From Anaeramoeba flamelloides (Eukaryota > Metamonada > Anaeramoebidae), in assembly GCA_027625915.1 (NCBI GenBank), contig JANTQA010000047.1, positions 5,270,001 to 5,334,000 on the forward strand: DNA of 64,000 bases, written 5' to 3'. This document shows, piece after piece, positions 24,861 through 37,896 of this stretch (its first letter is position 1; each line of letters starts with the position of its first letter). Made by a program: the position numbers and the translations under genes. A model generated the notes under the pieces. It had not been told where the DNA came from. It saw nothing but the letters and a program-made list of their open reading frames with translations, and made no database searches.

Positions 24861-26847
24861 TAGTATTACCTTTATATATATATATATATATATATATTAA
24901 CTGTGAGATTTATTTCCACATTTGTAAGCATTAATAAGATTATTAAATCATTTTTTTGTTGATATCTTACAAAAATATTAAATATAATATCTTGGTTATA
25001 GGCTTGAATTCTTGATAAATAAAAATATATCTTTTTTTCTCAAACATTAAAACTATTATTGGATTTATTAAAATGTTTTTTGAAAAGTTTATAGAAGTTT
25101 AACTAAAGCATGTATTAAAATATAACTGAAATAAAAAATTAACTTTTCCAAATTTTTTCAAATGTTTAAAATTAATTATTCTTTGTATTTAAAAAAATAT
25201 TGAGTTCATTTTAATTATTTTTTTTTAACTATTAAAAGAATAAATTAACATTTTTTATTTTTAAATAAAATTAATTCTAAAATTCAGAATAATTTTGAAA
25301 TTGAGACTTACAATAAATCAGATATATATTAAACCATTTTCTAGTCACAATTGTCTGATTTTTAGTAAACGGATTGAGTTTATCAAAAGGATTTGAATGA
25401 ATTTCTGAAGTAAAAATTTCATTTTTAAAAATATCAAAATAGAAATTTCAAAAATTGAAATTATTTCTCCAATTTTTTTTTTTTTTTTTTTTTCAATTTT
25501 TTTTTTAATACCTAATTCATTTGTAAATATTTTTTCTATTAGAATGTCTAGAGTTAATATATATATAAATTTTATTTTAATGGTTATAAATAATGTGAAA
25601 ATGGCTGTAAATTAATCATAATTAGTTTATATTGGAATTTTTTTTCAATCTTTAATTGAAAATCGCAATGTAGATTGTTTCATTTTTTTTTCAATCGGGC
25701 CCTAAGGAAATGATTTTTTCAATTTTTTTGTAAATTTATGGATTTATTAGAATTTATTCAAATAGATGTACCTTTTATTCTTATCAAAATCCAACCAATT
25801 CTCGATTTAGTTATTATTAATTATTTTGAAATATTAAATAATAATATGGATTTGGAAAAGGGAAGAAATACTAGCCTTTGTCGGATTTATCCTTTTTAGT
25901 TTGTATTCTCATAAATTAAGGATATAATAAATAAATAAAAAATCATTAGGTAAAAATAAGGGTGGAAAGTATAATTAAATTTGGTTTAAATGTGATATAT
26001 AAACATTTTAAATTGAAATAATTTTTTTTTATTTTATACATTATAACCTTTTTTAATCTTTTGTAACTTGATATTGTTGCAATTTTTGTTATTAATTGCA
26101 AAATCATCTGTAAGTTGTAGATCTATCTCTTTAGTTACACCCTTTAAATCTTTGAAAGGATACTTTCTAACTTTTCAACAAGTTATTGTAATCAAAAAAA
26201 AAAAAGAGAGAGTTGATATAATATAACTTATGTTTCAAATAAAACACATATGTTTTTTTTCATCCCAACTAAATTTATTATTTGATAATCTATCAAAATT
26301 CAAATCAATTTTTAAGGTAAACCCAATGATATGGTAAGAAAAATATAAAGTAGGAATTATATTTGTTAAAATCTTTGGAATTTTTCCAGTTTTATGTTTT
26401 TATTAATGACAATCAACACTCTTTTGTTCAAAATTCATTTTATTGTTAAGTAAATTTTTTTATTTGATCTAAATTTTTTAGCATTACTTATAAAAAGTCG
26501 AACTTCAAGAAACCAATATTATATTTACTTATTATTTATTATCAGTTTATTGATTTGTTATTATCTGTTTAGATCTTTTCAAAAAAATTAGCACAACTTT
26601 TATTTGGAAACCTAACTAGAAGAATTTCACATATTTTTCTAGAAATAGTGGATTTTATTTTATAACTAATGTTAGTTCAAAAGGAAGTATGATCTCCACA
26701 ACCTAATATAAGATCCATTTATTTTGTTCTTGGATAAAAATACAGACCTTCTCAAATAGTTCAAGACCTACTTGAAGTCCTTAAACCAAAAAAAAAAGGA
26801 ATAATTCCATTTTCATTTTTTTTTATTTTATCCTTATTTTTTTTTAA
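24861..26847. other. Intergenic region upstream of CSN6
   Basis: AT-rich with several T runs, including one near 25471-25492. A copy of dispersed repeat C is at about 26298-26640 (CTTCAAGAAACCAATATTA, then CTTTTATTTGGAAACC). No gene is supported. The CSN6 promoter must be in the last few hundred bases, but no motif is clear. Confidence 0.45.
26298..26640 (+). repeat. Dispersed repeat C, copy 1
   Basis: The block order TTCAAATCAATTTTTAAGG, CTTCAAGAAACCAATAT and TTTTATTTGGAAACCTAAC is shared with a copy at 62205-62540. Weaker copies lie at 59560-59830 and 63060-63320. Copies are diverged and no frame is conserved. Confidence 0.5.
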
Positions 26848-27153
26848 ATGACAGAAGAAACCTCAACCGGTGCACTTGAAATTTTTTTGCATCCTCTTGT
26901 TATTCTCAATATTTGTGATCACTTCACAAGAGCAAGAGTAAATTCGAACAAAAAAAACCCTCGTGTTATTGGTGCAATGATTGGTTCACAAAATGGTCGA
27001 TCTGTTGAAATCCATAACTCCTTTGAACTTGTTTTTACTCAAGAAAAATCTGGAGATGATCAAGTTATTACAATTAATAAAGAATACCTTGAAAAGAAAA
27101 AAAATAGAAGTAATTAAATTGACTTTTTTTTCCTTTCCAACAAATCCTTTTTT

Positions 27154-27184
<31 letters not shown>

Positions 27185-28406
27185 TTATTTGATTTTTTCT
27201 TTTTGTTTTTTTTCTCATTTTAAATTTTTTTTTTTTTATTATTTTACTTTCGATTATAGTTGTTGAGGTATTTAAAGATTTTGAATTTATGGGATGGTAC
27301 TCAACTGGAAATAAAATTTTAAAAAATGATCTCAAAGTTCATGAAACTGTAATAATACCTACTTCTTTTTTCATTGTTTTTTTGTTTTACACAAAACAAA
27401 ACAATCTAAAATTTCTTTTCCTTTTTTTTTTTTTTTTTTTTTTAAATTTTTGTTTTGGTTTCAATCCGATTAACCAAAATACACCCATACCACTCACCAC
27501 ACCATTCAAAACAAATTACAAAAAGTTATTAGAATTTAATGAATCCCCACTCTATCTCCAACTTGATCCAAATCCAAAAGAAGATCTCAAAGAACTTCCT
27601 ATAAAAATTTATGAGTCTGAACTCCGTATTGTTAATAGCAAACCAAAACTCGTCTTTTTACATTCGTCTTACAAAACAAAATCACTTGAGCCAGAACGTT
27701 TAGCTGTAGACAACATTACCAAATTTGCAGGAAGTAGTAATGACAAAGCTTCAAAACGTACAATTTTTGAGTCTTTTTTGATTTTTTTTTTTTTTATTTT
27801 TAATGCTTTTTTAGTCTTGTGAAAGCGATTCGAATACCATTCTTAAAAAGCTAACCCATTGATTAAAATAAAATTTATACTTTAAACATATTCCACTTTG
27901 TAAAAAAACAACAAACAATAAAAAATTCTATTATCAAACATGCCAAAAAACACAAACAAAAAAAAAAAATCCACAAAACAACAAACAAAAAAAAAACAAA
28001 CACAAAACAACAAATAAAAAATCCCAATTTACAAATACAATCTCCATTTTCCATTTTTGTAGTTACTACACATGTTGATCCATTACATAGCGCCATTGAA
28101 ATGCTTCGTGATAGACTTGTGATTATTCTCAAATACTTAAGAATGGTTGCTGGAGGGCAAATTGAAGGAGATCAAGCAATTTTACGATTATGCTATTCAC
28201 TTGCAAACAAATTGCCAGCACTTAATACAGAAAAATTTTTAAAAGAATACCAAAGCGAATATAACGATACCTTGTTGACAACATATTTGGTTGCAATCAC
28301 AAAGGGAACGGACATGATCAGCGAAGTTATTGATAAATTTGACATTGCCTTCCAAAAGAGAAAAGAAAGAAGAAGATTTAATAGACCATATTTCATGTTC
28401 CACTAA
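26848..28406 (+). CDS. CSN6: COP9 signalosome subunit 6 (inactive MPN protein), four exons
   Basis: Exons 26848-27109, 27260-27348, 27526-27757 and 28063-28406 encode 308 residues. Introns are 150, 177 and 305 bp, in phases 1, 0 and 1; donors are GTAATT, GTAATA and GTACAA. The joins restore the family sequence: FLHPLVILNICDHFTR (13-28), AMIGSQNGRSVEIHNSFEL, FKDFEFMGWYSTGN (92-105), LNESPLY-like NESPLYLQLDPNPK, and the C-terminal DPLHSAIEMLRDRLVIILKY with final RRRFNRPYF. The GWYSTG segment (99-104) stands where active JAMM proteases have the His-x-His motif, so the subunit is expected to be non-catalytic, as CSN6 is in other eukaryotes. In the COP9 complex it pairs with CSN5 and supports cullin deneddylation. 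The length is close to the usual 310-330. Rpn8 and eIF3f are relatives, but the C-terminal half fits CSN6 best. Confidence 0.93.
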
Positions 28407-29202
28407 AATGAATGTTATTTTTTCTTGCTTTTTTTTTTTTTTTCATAAATTTAATTAAATGATCGTGATTTATTATTATTATACAAGTAATATCAAGATG
28501 AAAAATAAAATATTATCAAAATCTTTTGTTATCTAATCAAGAATTCAAAAGAAAAATATCAATCAAAATACGATAATTAGATTTATGAAACTTTCTATCA
28601 CATCCTTTTATTTCAAAAATTTTTTTTTATTTGAACTTGTCAAAAACAGAAATAAGATTTTTATAATCAAAATAAAAATAAAAATATTACACTCTGAGAA
28701 ATCGAAAAATAATTCTTTTTATTTATATTTTCTTTTTTCATCTTATCTTTCATTAGGGATAACGTTGACATTACCAGTGCTGAAGAGTAGTTCGTCTCTG
28801 ATAAATTCATTTCAAAAAAGATCATTTAGACAGAGAAAAATCTTTAAAAAAAGTTTGAAAAATGAAGAAAAAAATCATTTTTTGGTCATTTTGAAACTAA
28901 TTTTACCACTTTCAATTTTGGCCACCTAATTTTATTAAATCGTTTCTGAATCGATTATTGATGATGAAAAAAATTAAAAAATGATCAAGATTTCTAAAGT
29001 AATGAAAAATAAAATACTTTAATATTTGGTTTTTTATTTTTTTTCTTTTGAATAAGTTTATCTATAATTAAATATTATTTTTTTTAAAAAAAAATTTAAA
29101 TAGTAAAATTATAGAAAGATAATAGATAAAAATTATGAAGATTTTAATTTAAATATTATCTGTAAAATTCATTTTATCCTTTTTACGTCACATATATATC
29201 TA

Positions 29203-29760
29203 TATCACAGGTATGATGTTTTTTTTTGATCTATTAAACTCATTTCGGATGTGTGACTGGCACGTAAAATATTGTTTGGGTATATATATATGTAATCAAA
29301 ACACAAAAAAATCGGTGAAGTGATTGGAATTGTAATTGGTAAAAAAGTTAAATTTTGACCACTTTTCTTCCCTATCTTGTAATTGTTTATAAAAAAAAAT
29401 AATTCTTTTGAAAGGTGTTTTGAGAGTTTTCAGTATTCGAGGGTTTTCAATGGAATACATACTTTCCGTTGTTTTGATGTTTTCAACATGAAATATCAAA
29501 CTATTTTCATGCTTTTGAAGGTAAAACCTCCCTACTTAAATGGGAAATCCTGAATTCCATTTTTTTCGAGGTTTTTGAAACAATTACTAACTGCCTATTT
29601 TTAATTATTTTTTACTGTTGTTTTTAATTTTTTTTTATGTTTTTTTTTTGCGTCCTAGAAAAGAAAGGTTTTAATTCAAAAGAAATCGAGAACTTTTTCA
29701 ATATAAAAAAATTATAAATAACAAATAAAACGAAACAAATTTAAAATGTGGATAATGGTG
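29203..29760. repeat. Compact relative of the 21.8-24.9 kb palindrome, with module M copy 3
   Basis: Module M opens it (CACAGGTATGATGTTTTTT at about 29208, between TA runs). The conserved word ACTTAAATGGGAAATC at about 29538 is in the orientation of the right arm of the large palindrome. It is followed by GTTGTTTTTAA and TTCAAAAGAAATCGAG blocks in the right-arm order. A TTCTTTTGAAA block at about 29403 pairs with the last of these. It looks like a short, non-coding derivative of the same repeat. Confidence 0.55.
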
Positions 29761-31434
29761 TAATAATATCTAATCCATTTTTCAGATTTTTTTTTGTTTT
29801 TAATAATTCCAATATTTCGTGAACCTTTTGTTTTATCTTCAATTAATGTAACTAACTTATCTATTAATTGTTTACTTGATAAATTTTAAAGAAAAAATTT
29901 TTATATTTTATAATTTTTCATTGGTGACTGAACGTAAAAAAAAAAATTAAAAATAAAAAATCAAAAAAAATTAAAAATAAAAGGTTTTGAATAAATTTAA
30001 ATTTAAAAAAAAAAAAAAAATTGAAAATTTTGAAAAAAACTCCATTATATAAATCTTTAGTCAATTTATAACAAAAAATTGTAATACAATTATATTTATA
30101 TTATGTATAAATCCATTTTTATAGATAAACATCTAACTATAAAAATATGCCTTTTTTTATGAAATCAAAAAATTAGTAAAAATTCAGCATATATTCATTT
30201 TTAAAAGATATTTAATTTCTATCAAAAAAATTTTCTTTCAGGAGCAAGTAAACTTAACTAAAAACAATAAGGAAATTTAATAGTAAATTTAAAAAACAAT
30301 AACATTTCTGTGAATTGAAATATAAATTAAAAAACTAATTAATATTTGACTCACGTTGTTTATAATACTATTTAGAGTAATGAAATATAATTTTTAAATG
30401 TTTGGTCTATTTTTCTTATTTTTTTAATTTCAAAACTCTGACTTCTTTTTAATTATCTTAAAAAACTTATTTACTTTGAAGAAAAAAGAAATGATTTTGT
30501 AAATAAAGGAAGTAAATTTAAATATACCAAAAAAATAAAACTTTAAAAGTATTAAAAATAACATATTATAAACAATAAATTTTACTGTTAAAAAATTTAC
30601 AGCTTTGAGAAAAATATAATTTATATATTAAAAAAAAGATCGAAATTCGTTTTTTTGTACTTTTTTTAACAATAAAATCTGAGAAAAAGAAACAAGACCC
30701 ATTAAGATAAAAAATTACCCAAATTACTCTTTCAAAATCTACAAAATTTAACATCAAAGGTAAAAACCTTATTATTTTAATTTTATTCAATAATTAATAC
30801 TATAATATAAATTCATTCAGTGAGTTTTTAAAAAAAGAAGGATTATAAGTATCAATTGGATTAAATTATTATTTGTTATTAATTTTATGAATTTTCAAAT
30901 AAATTAAATTTATACAAATTAAATATACTAATAAAAAAAATAAAATATTTATTAATAAATAATTTTTATTAATAATAAAAATTTGTAGTTTATACTCTGA
31001 GTATTTGAAAGAAAAAAAAATATTACTTAATTTTATAAAATATAAAGAATTTTAAAAATATATTGAATATAATAAATGAACAAATGTTTATTGATCTTTT
31101 ATTTTTTCTATATTTTTAATTTATATTGGGTTTTTAAAATAAGATTAGATTTTCAATTTTTGTTTGTTAAAATAATTTATCAAAAATTAATAGATGTGAG
31201 GTTGCATCAAAATAAATTTTTTTTTCCAATTTTTCTGTTTTTTGAACGCAAAATCCCAATTTAAGTATCACATCTTTATATTAAAAATATAATTTGTAAA
31301 AATTCACTTCTTTAAAAACAAAATAAATTAATTTTTAAAAAATTGATTAAGGGGTATATTTCTCCAGTATAATATAATCATGTGGGAATAAGTAATCAAT
31401 TGCCTTTGGGAAATAAAATAAAAAGGGATTACAA

Positions 31435-31807
31435 CAGTTAGTTCCACTTATAAGACACAATTTTTTGAACGGAATTTAAGGAACAAAAAAAATCTCAAAT
31501 TATGGAACAAAATTCATATTCTAGAAAAATATTTTAAAAAAAAATAAAATAAAAATGTGCTTTAAGGGACTAGTCTCTATTATTTTTATTTTTTAAACAA
31601 TTTCTAAATATAGATTCCATATCTAGAAAAATGTTTAATGTTGAAAATAAACAGGGATTTTCAAACCTAAGTAATTGGCCAAAAATTATCTTAATCTCAA
31701 ATAAAATGCAAGTATCAAAATTTTTTAGAGATTAGTCCATTAATTTGAGATTTATTTTCTTCCTTAAATATGGTTGAAAGTTTGTATCTTAAAAGTGGAA
31801 CTGACTG
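31435..31807. mobile_element. Tc1/mariner-type miniature element (CAGTTAGTTCCACTT ends)
   Basis: The left end reads CAGTTAGTTCCACTTATAAG; the right end is its complement AAAGTGGAACTGACTG followed by TA. The arms stay similar for about 70 bases (ATTTAAGGAACA and TTCCTTAAAT blocks). CAGT termini with TA flanks are typical of Tc1/mariner elements. The left flanking TA is three bases away, so the target duplication is only clear on the right. No coding capacity; a relative lies at 56874-57067. Confidence 0.65.
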
Positions 31808-33479
31808 TAATTCTAGAGGTTTTTTGTTCTTTACGGGTTTTTATAATTAGTAGTTTTTTTGTTTTAGAGTTACTAACATAAAATAGGCATTTATAATACT
31901 GAATGGAAAATATTCAGTCTGTTATTAAAAACAAGATATTGAAGAAAAGAATTCATAGAAATAAAAAATTTTTCCATTTCAAATGGAAATAACATCATGA
32001 AACCAATTTACACTTTTAAAATGTTGAATTCTTTATTTAATCTTGAGAACAATTTTTTCCAGAAACTGAATCAAATTTTGTTCACCCTTATCAGAATCTA
32101 AATTTTCAATCAGAAATGAAAAAATTCACTTGTTGAAATGTCTTGATCTTTTTTTAGTTGAAAAAACAAATCACACCAATTAAAAATTTATTGCAAAGTT
32201 AAAGAAGGAAGCAATTAAATTCTAAGAGTGTTCACTTCAAAAAACTTTATTGTGATCTTTGGTTTTTTCAATTCAAAAAGACTTTAATATATTTTCGACC
32301 TTTAAAAAGAAATATTCTTGTCTTCATTGAAAAATAACTCACAATTAACTTTTGAAAGAGATACAAAAAAGCATGAGAGAAATCAAAATATTTATTCTCG
32401 TCAAAAATCATCATCAAAAACCTTAGCAAAATATATTACTGTTAAATTACTCAGGATTCTTCAAAAGAATACTGTTAATTGTGAAAATAAAAAGATTAAA
32501 ATTTTCATTTTGCTTTCCATAAAATCACATACCAAGAATTAAAATAAAGTTCCAATGTTCCACATTCTAAAAAGGGAAATTAATAATTTAAGCTTCTTTT
32601 CTGAATTAAAAATTGAAATTTTAGACGATTTAAAGAAATCTTTTTTTTGGAAAGTTGAATGAAAAATTTGTTCCTTTATTTTACAAACAAAAAGTATTTT
32701 TTTATTTGAGTAAAATATTCATTTCAAACAAATCAAATAATTTAGAATTCGAAATACAAGAGAATTAATTTGATTAATTAAAATATTTATTCGTATTTTT
32801 TTAATTACCAAATTCTCTGAATTTTTCTTCTCTTAAAATTAACCCCTTTTTTTTTTCTAGATAAATAAAAGGGAAAAAAAAAAACGAAAAAATGCATTTT
32901 TCTTTTCATACAATTACAAATTCAAAAAAGTTTTTTCTACATAAAAAATGGTGATTTGTGTTTTATAATCAAAGACAATGATCCAAAATGAATTCACAAA
33001 AACACCCTTGATTAAAATACTTTTACAACATTTTTTTTGCTCAAATATCTGGAATTATGAACAAAAAAACGCATAAGGTCAATAAAAATTAAAGAGAAAT
33101 TTCGAAAATCAAAAAATCCAATTTTTCGAAAATAACATTAGTAAAAATTGTTTTCCTTGAATAGTTTCCGAATTGTGTCAACCATTTCTGAAAATTTAAT
33201 TTCCCAAAAATTAAAAATAATAGGTTGTTTCAAACAAAATGTTGTCAAGTCTTTTGTAAAATTGAACAAAAAGTAATATTTCCAAATATGTATTTCTGAC
33301 AAAATTTTTGTAATAATGTCTCGAAACAAGATATTCATAAGCCTCAGAAAAACAAATTTACTGATAATTGGTTTCACAGGTGTCAAATTTTTAAGTTTTA
33401 TTGACATACCTGATGAAAAATGGCTTTTTATTTTTTTTTAAACTTCAACTTGTAAAAACGTCTTATTAAAAATTTCACA

Positions 33480-35874
33480 ATGGGAAACGTAAATGGATCA
33501 CGACAATTAAGTAAAAAATCATGGAAAAGATATTGTAAAATGATCGAAAAGTCAAACGAGGCAATTCTTTTAATTGACGATAAAACAAACTTCACTTTTA
33601 TCAACAAAAAAGCCTTAGAGATACTCAATGCCAAAAACCAAAACCGAAAAAAACTAGATATCAAACCTCAAGACATCTCTCCCCAAAGACAAGAACACTT
33701 AGGAATTGCAAGTGATGTGGCAGCAAAAGAAATAATGAAGAATATTTATGAGTAACTTTTTTCTTTTCAACTTTTTTCTCATTATTTCTTATATAAAAAT
33801 TGATACAATTGTTCAAAAAAGGTTGCTTAAAACAAAAAAAAATAAGTGAGTTTAAGAACACAGTTTGGTGGTTAGTGATTCAAATTTTAAAAAATCTGTT
33901 TCTCTGCAAAAATTTCATTTTTATACTGTGTTTAAATTATCTGTGCATACTCCATGTACTTGTTATTTAAATTACACTTCCTTGTTCCTTAAAAACTATT
34001 GTTATTAAAATAACCAATGAAAATCAGGTACACATGTTTAACAAATTAAAAAAGGTGTTTCTCTTTTCGAGAAGGCTTACAAATTACTAGTATTTGCAAA
34101 ACAAATGTGAAAAAAAGTTCACTTAAATAATACCTTTTAGAGGGAAAACGGGGAAATTTTAGATCAAAAACTCTCACAAAAAAGTCTAAATTTCAGATAA
34201 ATTTACCAGCTGGGAATTTCTTTAACAATTAATGGTAAATTTTCATAATTCAAACTTTTTTTCACAATTTTACCCTTCTTTGGATCCTTCCGGAATTTGA
34301 TTTTACTATATCAGAATTTCCAGATCAATCAATAAACCCAAAGAAATTCCTCAATCTGTTCTAAATATTGTTTTTAGTTACTTTTATAAGTTTGAAATGT
34401 TTTCAAATTTGAACTCGTGCTTGGAAATCTATTACAAACTTAATTACAAAATCATTTTTCAATTAAAAATCAAATTTTGAAAATAAATATTTTTATAAAT
34501 TGAAATTATCAATATTAATAAAAAAAATTAATATTTTAAAATTTCGGTATATACACCAAAAATATTTGTTTTTCCACTAAAAATAAAAAAAAAAAAAAAA
34601 AAAAAAGTAAAAAAAAATTGGGACATTTATTATGAAATTTAGTTTAGATTAAATTCACAAACAATTCACAATAAGGAAAGATTTTGAACAATTTTATTTA
34701 CTAACCATTTGTAAAAAAAAGTGAAACAATTTTTTTCATTATGAACCTTAATAGAACCTGAAAATGAAAAGCATGATCAATTAATAAAAGAATTAATAAA
34801 TAAATAAAGATATATTGGAATTTGAAGGATAAAACTCAATAAAAGTTTTCGAAAATACTATCTTTTCGGTAAAGGAATTTTATTTGATTGATCAATAATT
34901 AAAAATTTTCAAAAAATTGACGTATTTTTAAGATCTCCAAAAATACTTTACCGGAGTTTTGATAGAAAAATAGAATATAATTTTGTTCATTGTTTTAATT
35001 GGGAACATTAATGAAAATGAAAAGTAAAATCAATTAAAAGATTAAATAAATAACTTCAAATAATAATCCGTTATATTTTTTTCAATCAAAAATCGTGTTT
35101 CACTTTTTTTCCCAAACGATAATGGAAAATTTACTCAAAATACCAAGGGATTTATCTTTAAAATTGTTTTGAAACGAGAGATACTATTGGGGGGTGGGGT
35201 GGGGGGGGTGAATTAGATGTTACACTGATACCAGTACTAACAATAGTAAGGATTTTATTTTAAAAAAGGAATTATATGTTTTGGGTACACACTATTTTGA
35301 TCATTGTACTGAGTTAAAATATTTAATAATTGAACAAAACGAAAATAAGGATCCTATTTTTTTTATTTTTTATTATTAAAGACTAAGTAAGAAAAGTGCA
35401 CCTTTTAGCCGTTATCCATTTTTTAATTTCATAGAAATAAGCTAAATCTTTGATTTTACTCATTTCTTTTGTATTCTGGTAAAGAAAGGTTAGGCACTTC
35501 TTCAGTTTTATATTGATTAGAAAATAGATATATTTTCGTAACTAAAACAAGAATTAAAAAAGAAACAAACTACTTGACTTTACTCCCCAAATCACTATTT
35601 TAGATTCGAGTTATGGTTGAGTTGAATGAGAGTTGATCAATTCTCGAAAAATCATATCAACCCCATGGAATCTAAACGGATCTTGTTCCAATTCAAATTT
35701 AGATTGGATTTTTATAATAAACCCTTTTTCAGTCAAAGTGGACCAGTTCTATTGAAGAAATAGAATACATTCTATGAGTTTAATTCATTATTCTTCTCAA
35801 ACTAAAATTTCAATTTTTAGATCAAAATCATTTTTTCTCATTTTACAAAGTTTTTTTTTTTTGTATTTTCAAAT

Positions 35875-35952
<78 letters not shown>

Positions 35953-37852
35953 TTTTTTTTAAAAATTAAATTTGAAAAAAAAAATGTTTGAAGTCCAAAT
36001 TAACATCCAGTAAAGTTAGACTTTGCATTTTCTTTCAATATTTATACATATACAAGTGCAAAATCTTATTACCAACAATTTAAATTTCCTAAAGAAATAG
36101 AGAAATTTTGTATGAGAAGTTAAAATGAAAAGGGCCCAAAAATTTTTTTAATTTTTTTTTTTTTTTTGAAATTTATGGTTTGTTCAGGCTTTTCTTTTAT
36201 GATTATCAACTCTTTTCCGAAATTTATTATTTTTAATATATCTAAATAATCTAAGTTTGGTTAATTCTTAAAAATAAAGTGACCTTTTCATTTTTGGTTG
36301 GGCCACTTTGAGTGAAATGGAGTTTAGTTGAAATATAGGGAGAAATTCAAAAAAAAGTTTTAAACTTTTGGGTTCAATTTCCATTTTTTTTTACATCTTG
36401 TAAACAGACTTTTAAAACATTATTTTTCCACCCAATTTACAAGTTTTCTGAGAATTTAGAAGAATAAAATTCATTATTCAAAGCTATTAAATCATTTTCA
36501 AAAATAGGAAAGTGAACAAAAAAATTAAAAACATTTTTTTTGAATTTATTAGTAATTCAAATCCATCAAACAATTTCGACTAAGGATTCATGATTCAATA
36601 CGAATAATCCTGGTATTTTATTCGGGCAAACAAGAGGAATTGATTTGTGCAAACAAGAGGAATTCTAAACTCCTCCCTTAAATTACAATAAAAAAAAAAA
36701 ATTTGATATTTTAATAAAAATTATCACCTGGTGGTTTTTGTAACAGTTTGAGAATCCCAAAAAACAATCAAAAATGATGTGATTTATAGTAATCAAATCA
36801 GGGATCTTTAGATTGTAAGTTGGGTATATTAGCCCTAGTAAACCATTATTTCTCTTCTTGTTCCATTACCCATTCATTAAAAATAAGTAATTCTTTCATA
36901 CTTTTACCATTGGGTTCAAAAACAAGTTAATAATTAAATAAAACACATTTTCCGATTTTTAAAAATTGGTTATCAAGCATACCACAAAATATCTTATCCA
37001 GTTTTACAATAATAAAAATAAAAACTTCCACAGTACAAATAATAAATCCTTATAATTCCAAATTTTTAATTTTTCATTGCATTTCTTTAAATTGTAAATA
37101 AATAATTAAATAATCAAAAAAAAAAAAAAACATTTAGGAGTAAAACTGGATCTGTTGACTTTATTTGGAATCACAAAAAAATTACTGGTGAATTATTCTA
37201 TGTACATGTATATTTAACAATGATCACTGTAGAGGGTAAAGCGAATTGCCAAGTAATCTGGAGACTTGTAAGTGGGCCAAACGATAGTGAGGATAACAAA
37301 ACATCAATTGATCCTAAATACTTAAATATTGAAGTCAGATCAAGTGAAGGTACTAGTGAAAACATACTTGATGAAACAATAAGTAACCACAGCGATTTTA
37401 ATTTCGAAAGTTCGGTTAGTAAATCGACTTCAGAGACAAGAAGTAGGAAATCAAAACATCAGGACAGGTCAAATATGATTTCAAGTATTCCACTTGAACT
37501 TGGTGATCTTGATATTGATAACGAGTTTTCAAATTTCCAAGACAAGATCAAAAATATTATAAGATCCACAAATAATTCTTTAGCTGAAAAGAAAATTATT
37601 GAACAATTTAAATCGTTTGAGGAAACTTTTTATCAATCTCTTCAGTTACGTGATAATTATATTAAAGTTTTATCAGAGAAAAATCAAAAAATGAAAATCG
37701 ATTTTAAAAAAAAATATCGACAACTTGGTAAGTTTTTCAAATTGTTTTGAATTATTTTTTGTTTTTCTTGGTTCACAATTTTTTCTTTGCTTTTTTTTTT
37801 TTTTTATTGGTATTTTTCCAACAAAGATAATCTTGCTTTCTAAAAAATAATT

Positions 37853-37896
<44 letters not shown>

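Larger units (their letters stand above)
28407..33479. other. Intergenic region between CSN6 and the PAS gene
   Basis: About 5 kb with no supported gene. It holds a compact relative of the palindrome with module M (29203-29760) and a Tc1/mariner-type miniature element (31435-31807). Open frames at 28585-28929 (plus), 32318-32542 (plus) and 33138-33407 (minus) have low-complexity composition and no recognised domain. Confidence 0.5.
33752..37137 (+). other. Giant intron 1 of the PAS/coiled-coil gene (3386 bp)
   Basis: It contains a fragment of hairpin repeat R (35440-35505), dispersed repeat B (35745-36320) with a 71-T run, a short G-rich tract (35189-35208), a loose tandem duplication of about 250 bases (34740-35060) and a short direct repeat GCAAACAAGAGGAATT (36625 and 36649). 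No nested gene is recognised. Confidence 0.75.

Noticed and set aside
28585-28929. A 114-codon frame after CSN6.
   Set aside because: Hydrophobic, low-complexity composition, no domain and no similarity to CSN6 extensions. CSN6 already ends in its conserved C-terminus.
32318-32542. A 74-codon plus-strand frame with mixed Lys/Ser/Asn composition.
   Set aside because: It looked slightly more protein-like than its neighbours, but there is no domain, no conserved motif and no continuation.
33138-33407. An 89-codon minus-strand frame just upstream of the PAS gene.
   Set aside because: Phe/Ile/Lys-rich without a recognisable domain. It could be a real short gene but nothing supports it.
15068-37137. 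HSPA12 intron 1 and PAS-gene intron 1 are both exactly 3386 bp.
   Set aside because: Their contents are unrelated (repeat A and R in one; repeat B, T run and G tract in the other) and lie on different strands relative to the genes. I regard the equal length as chance.
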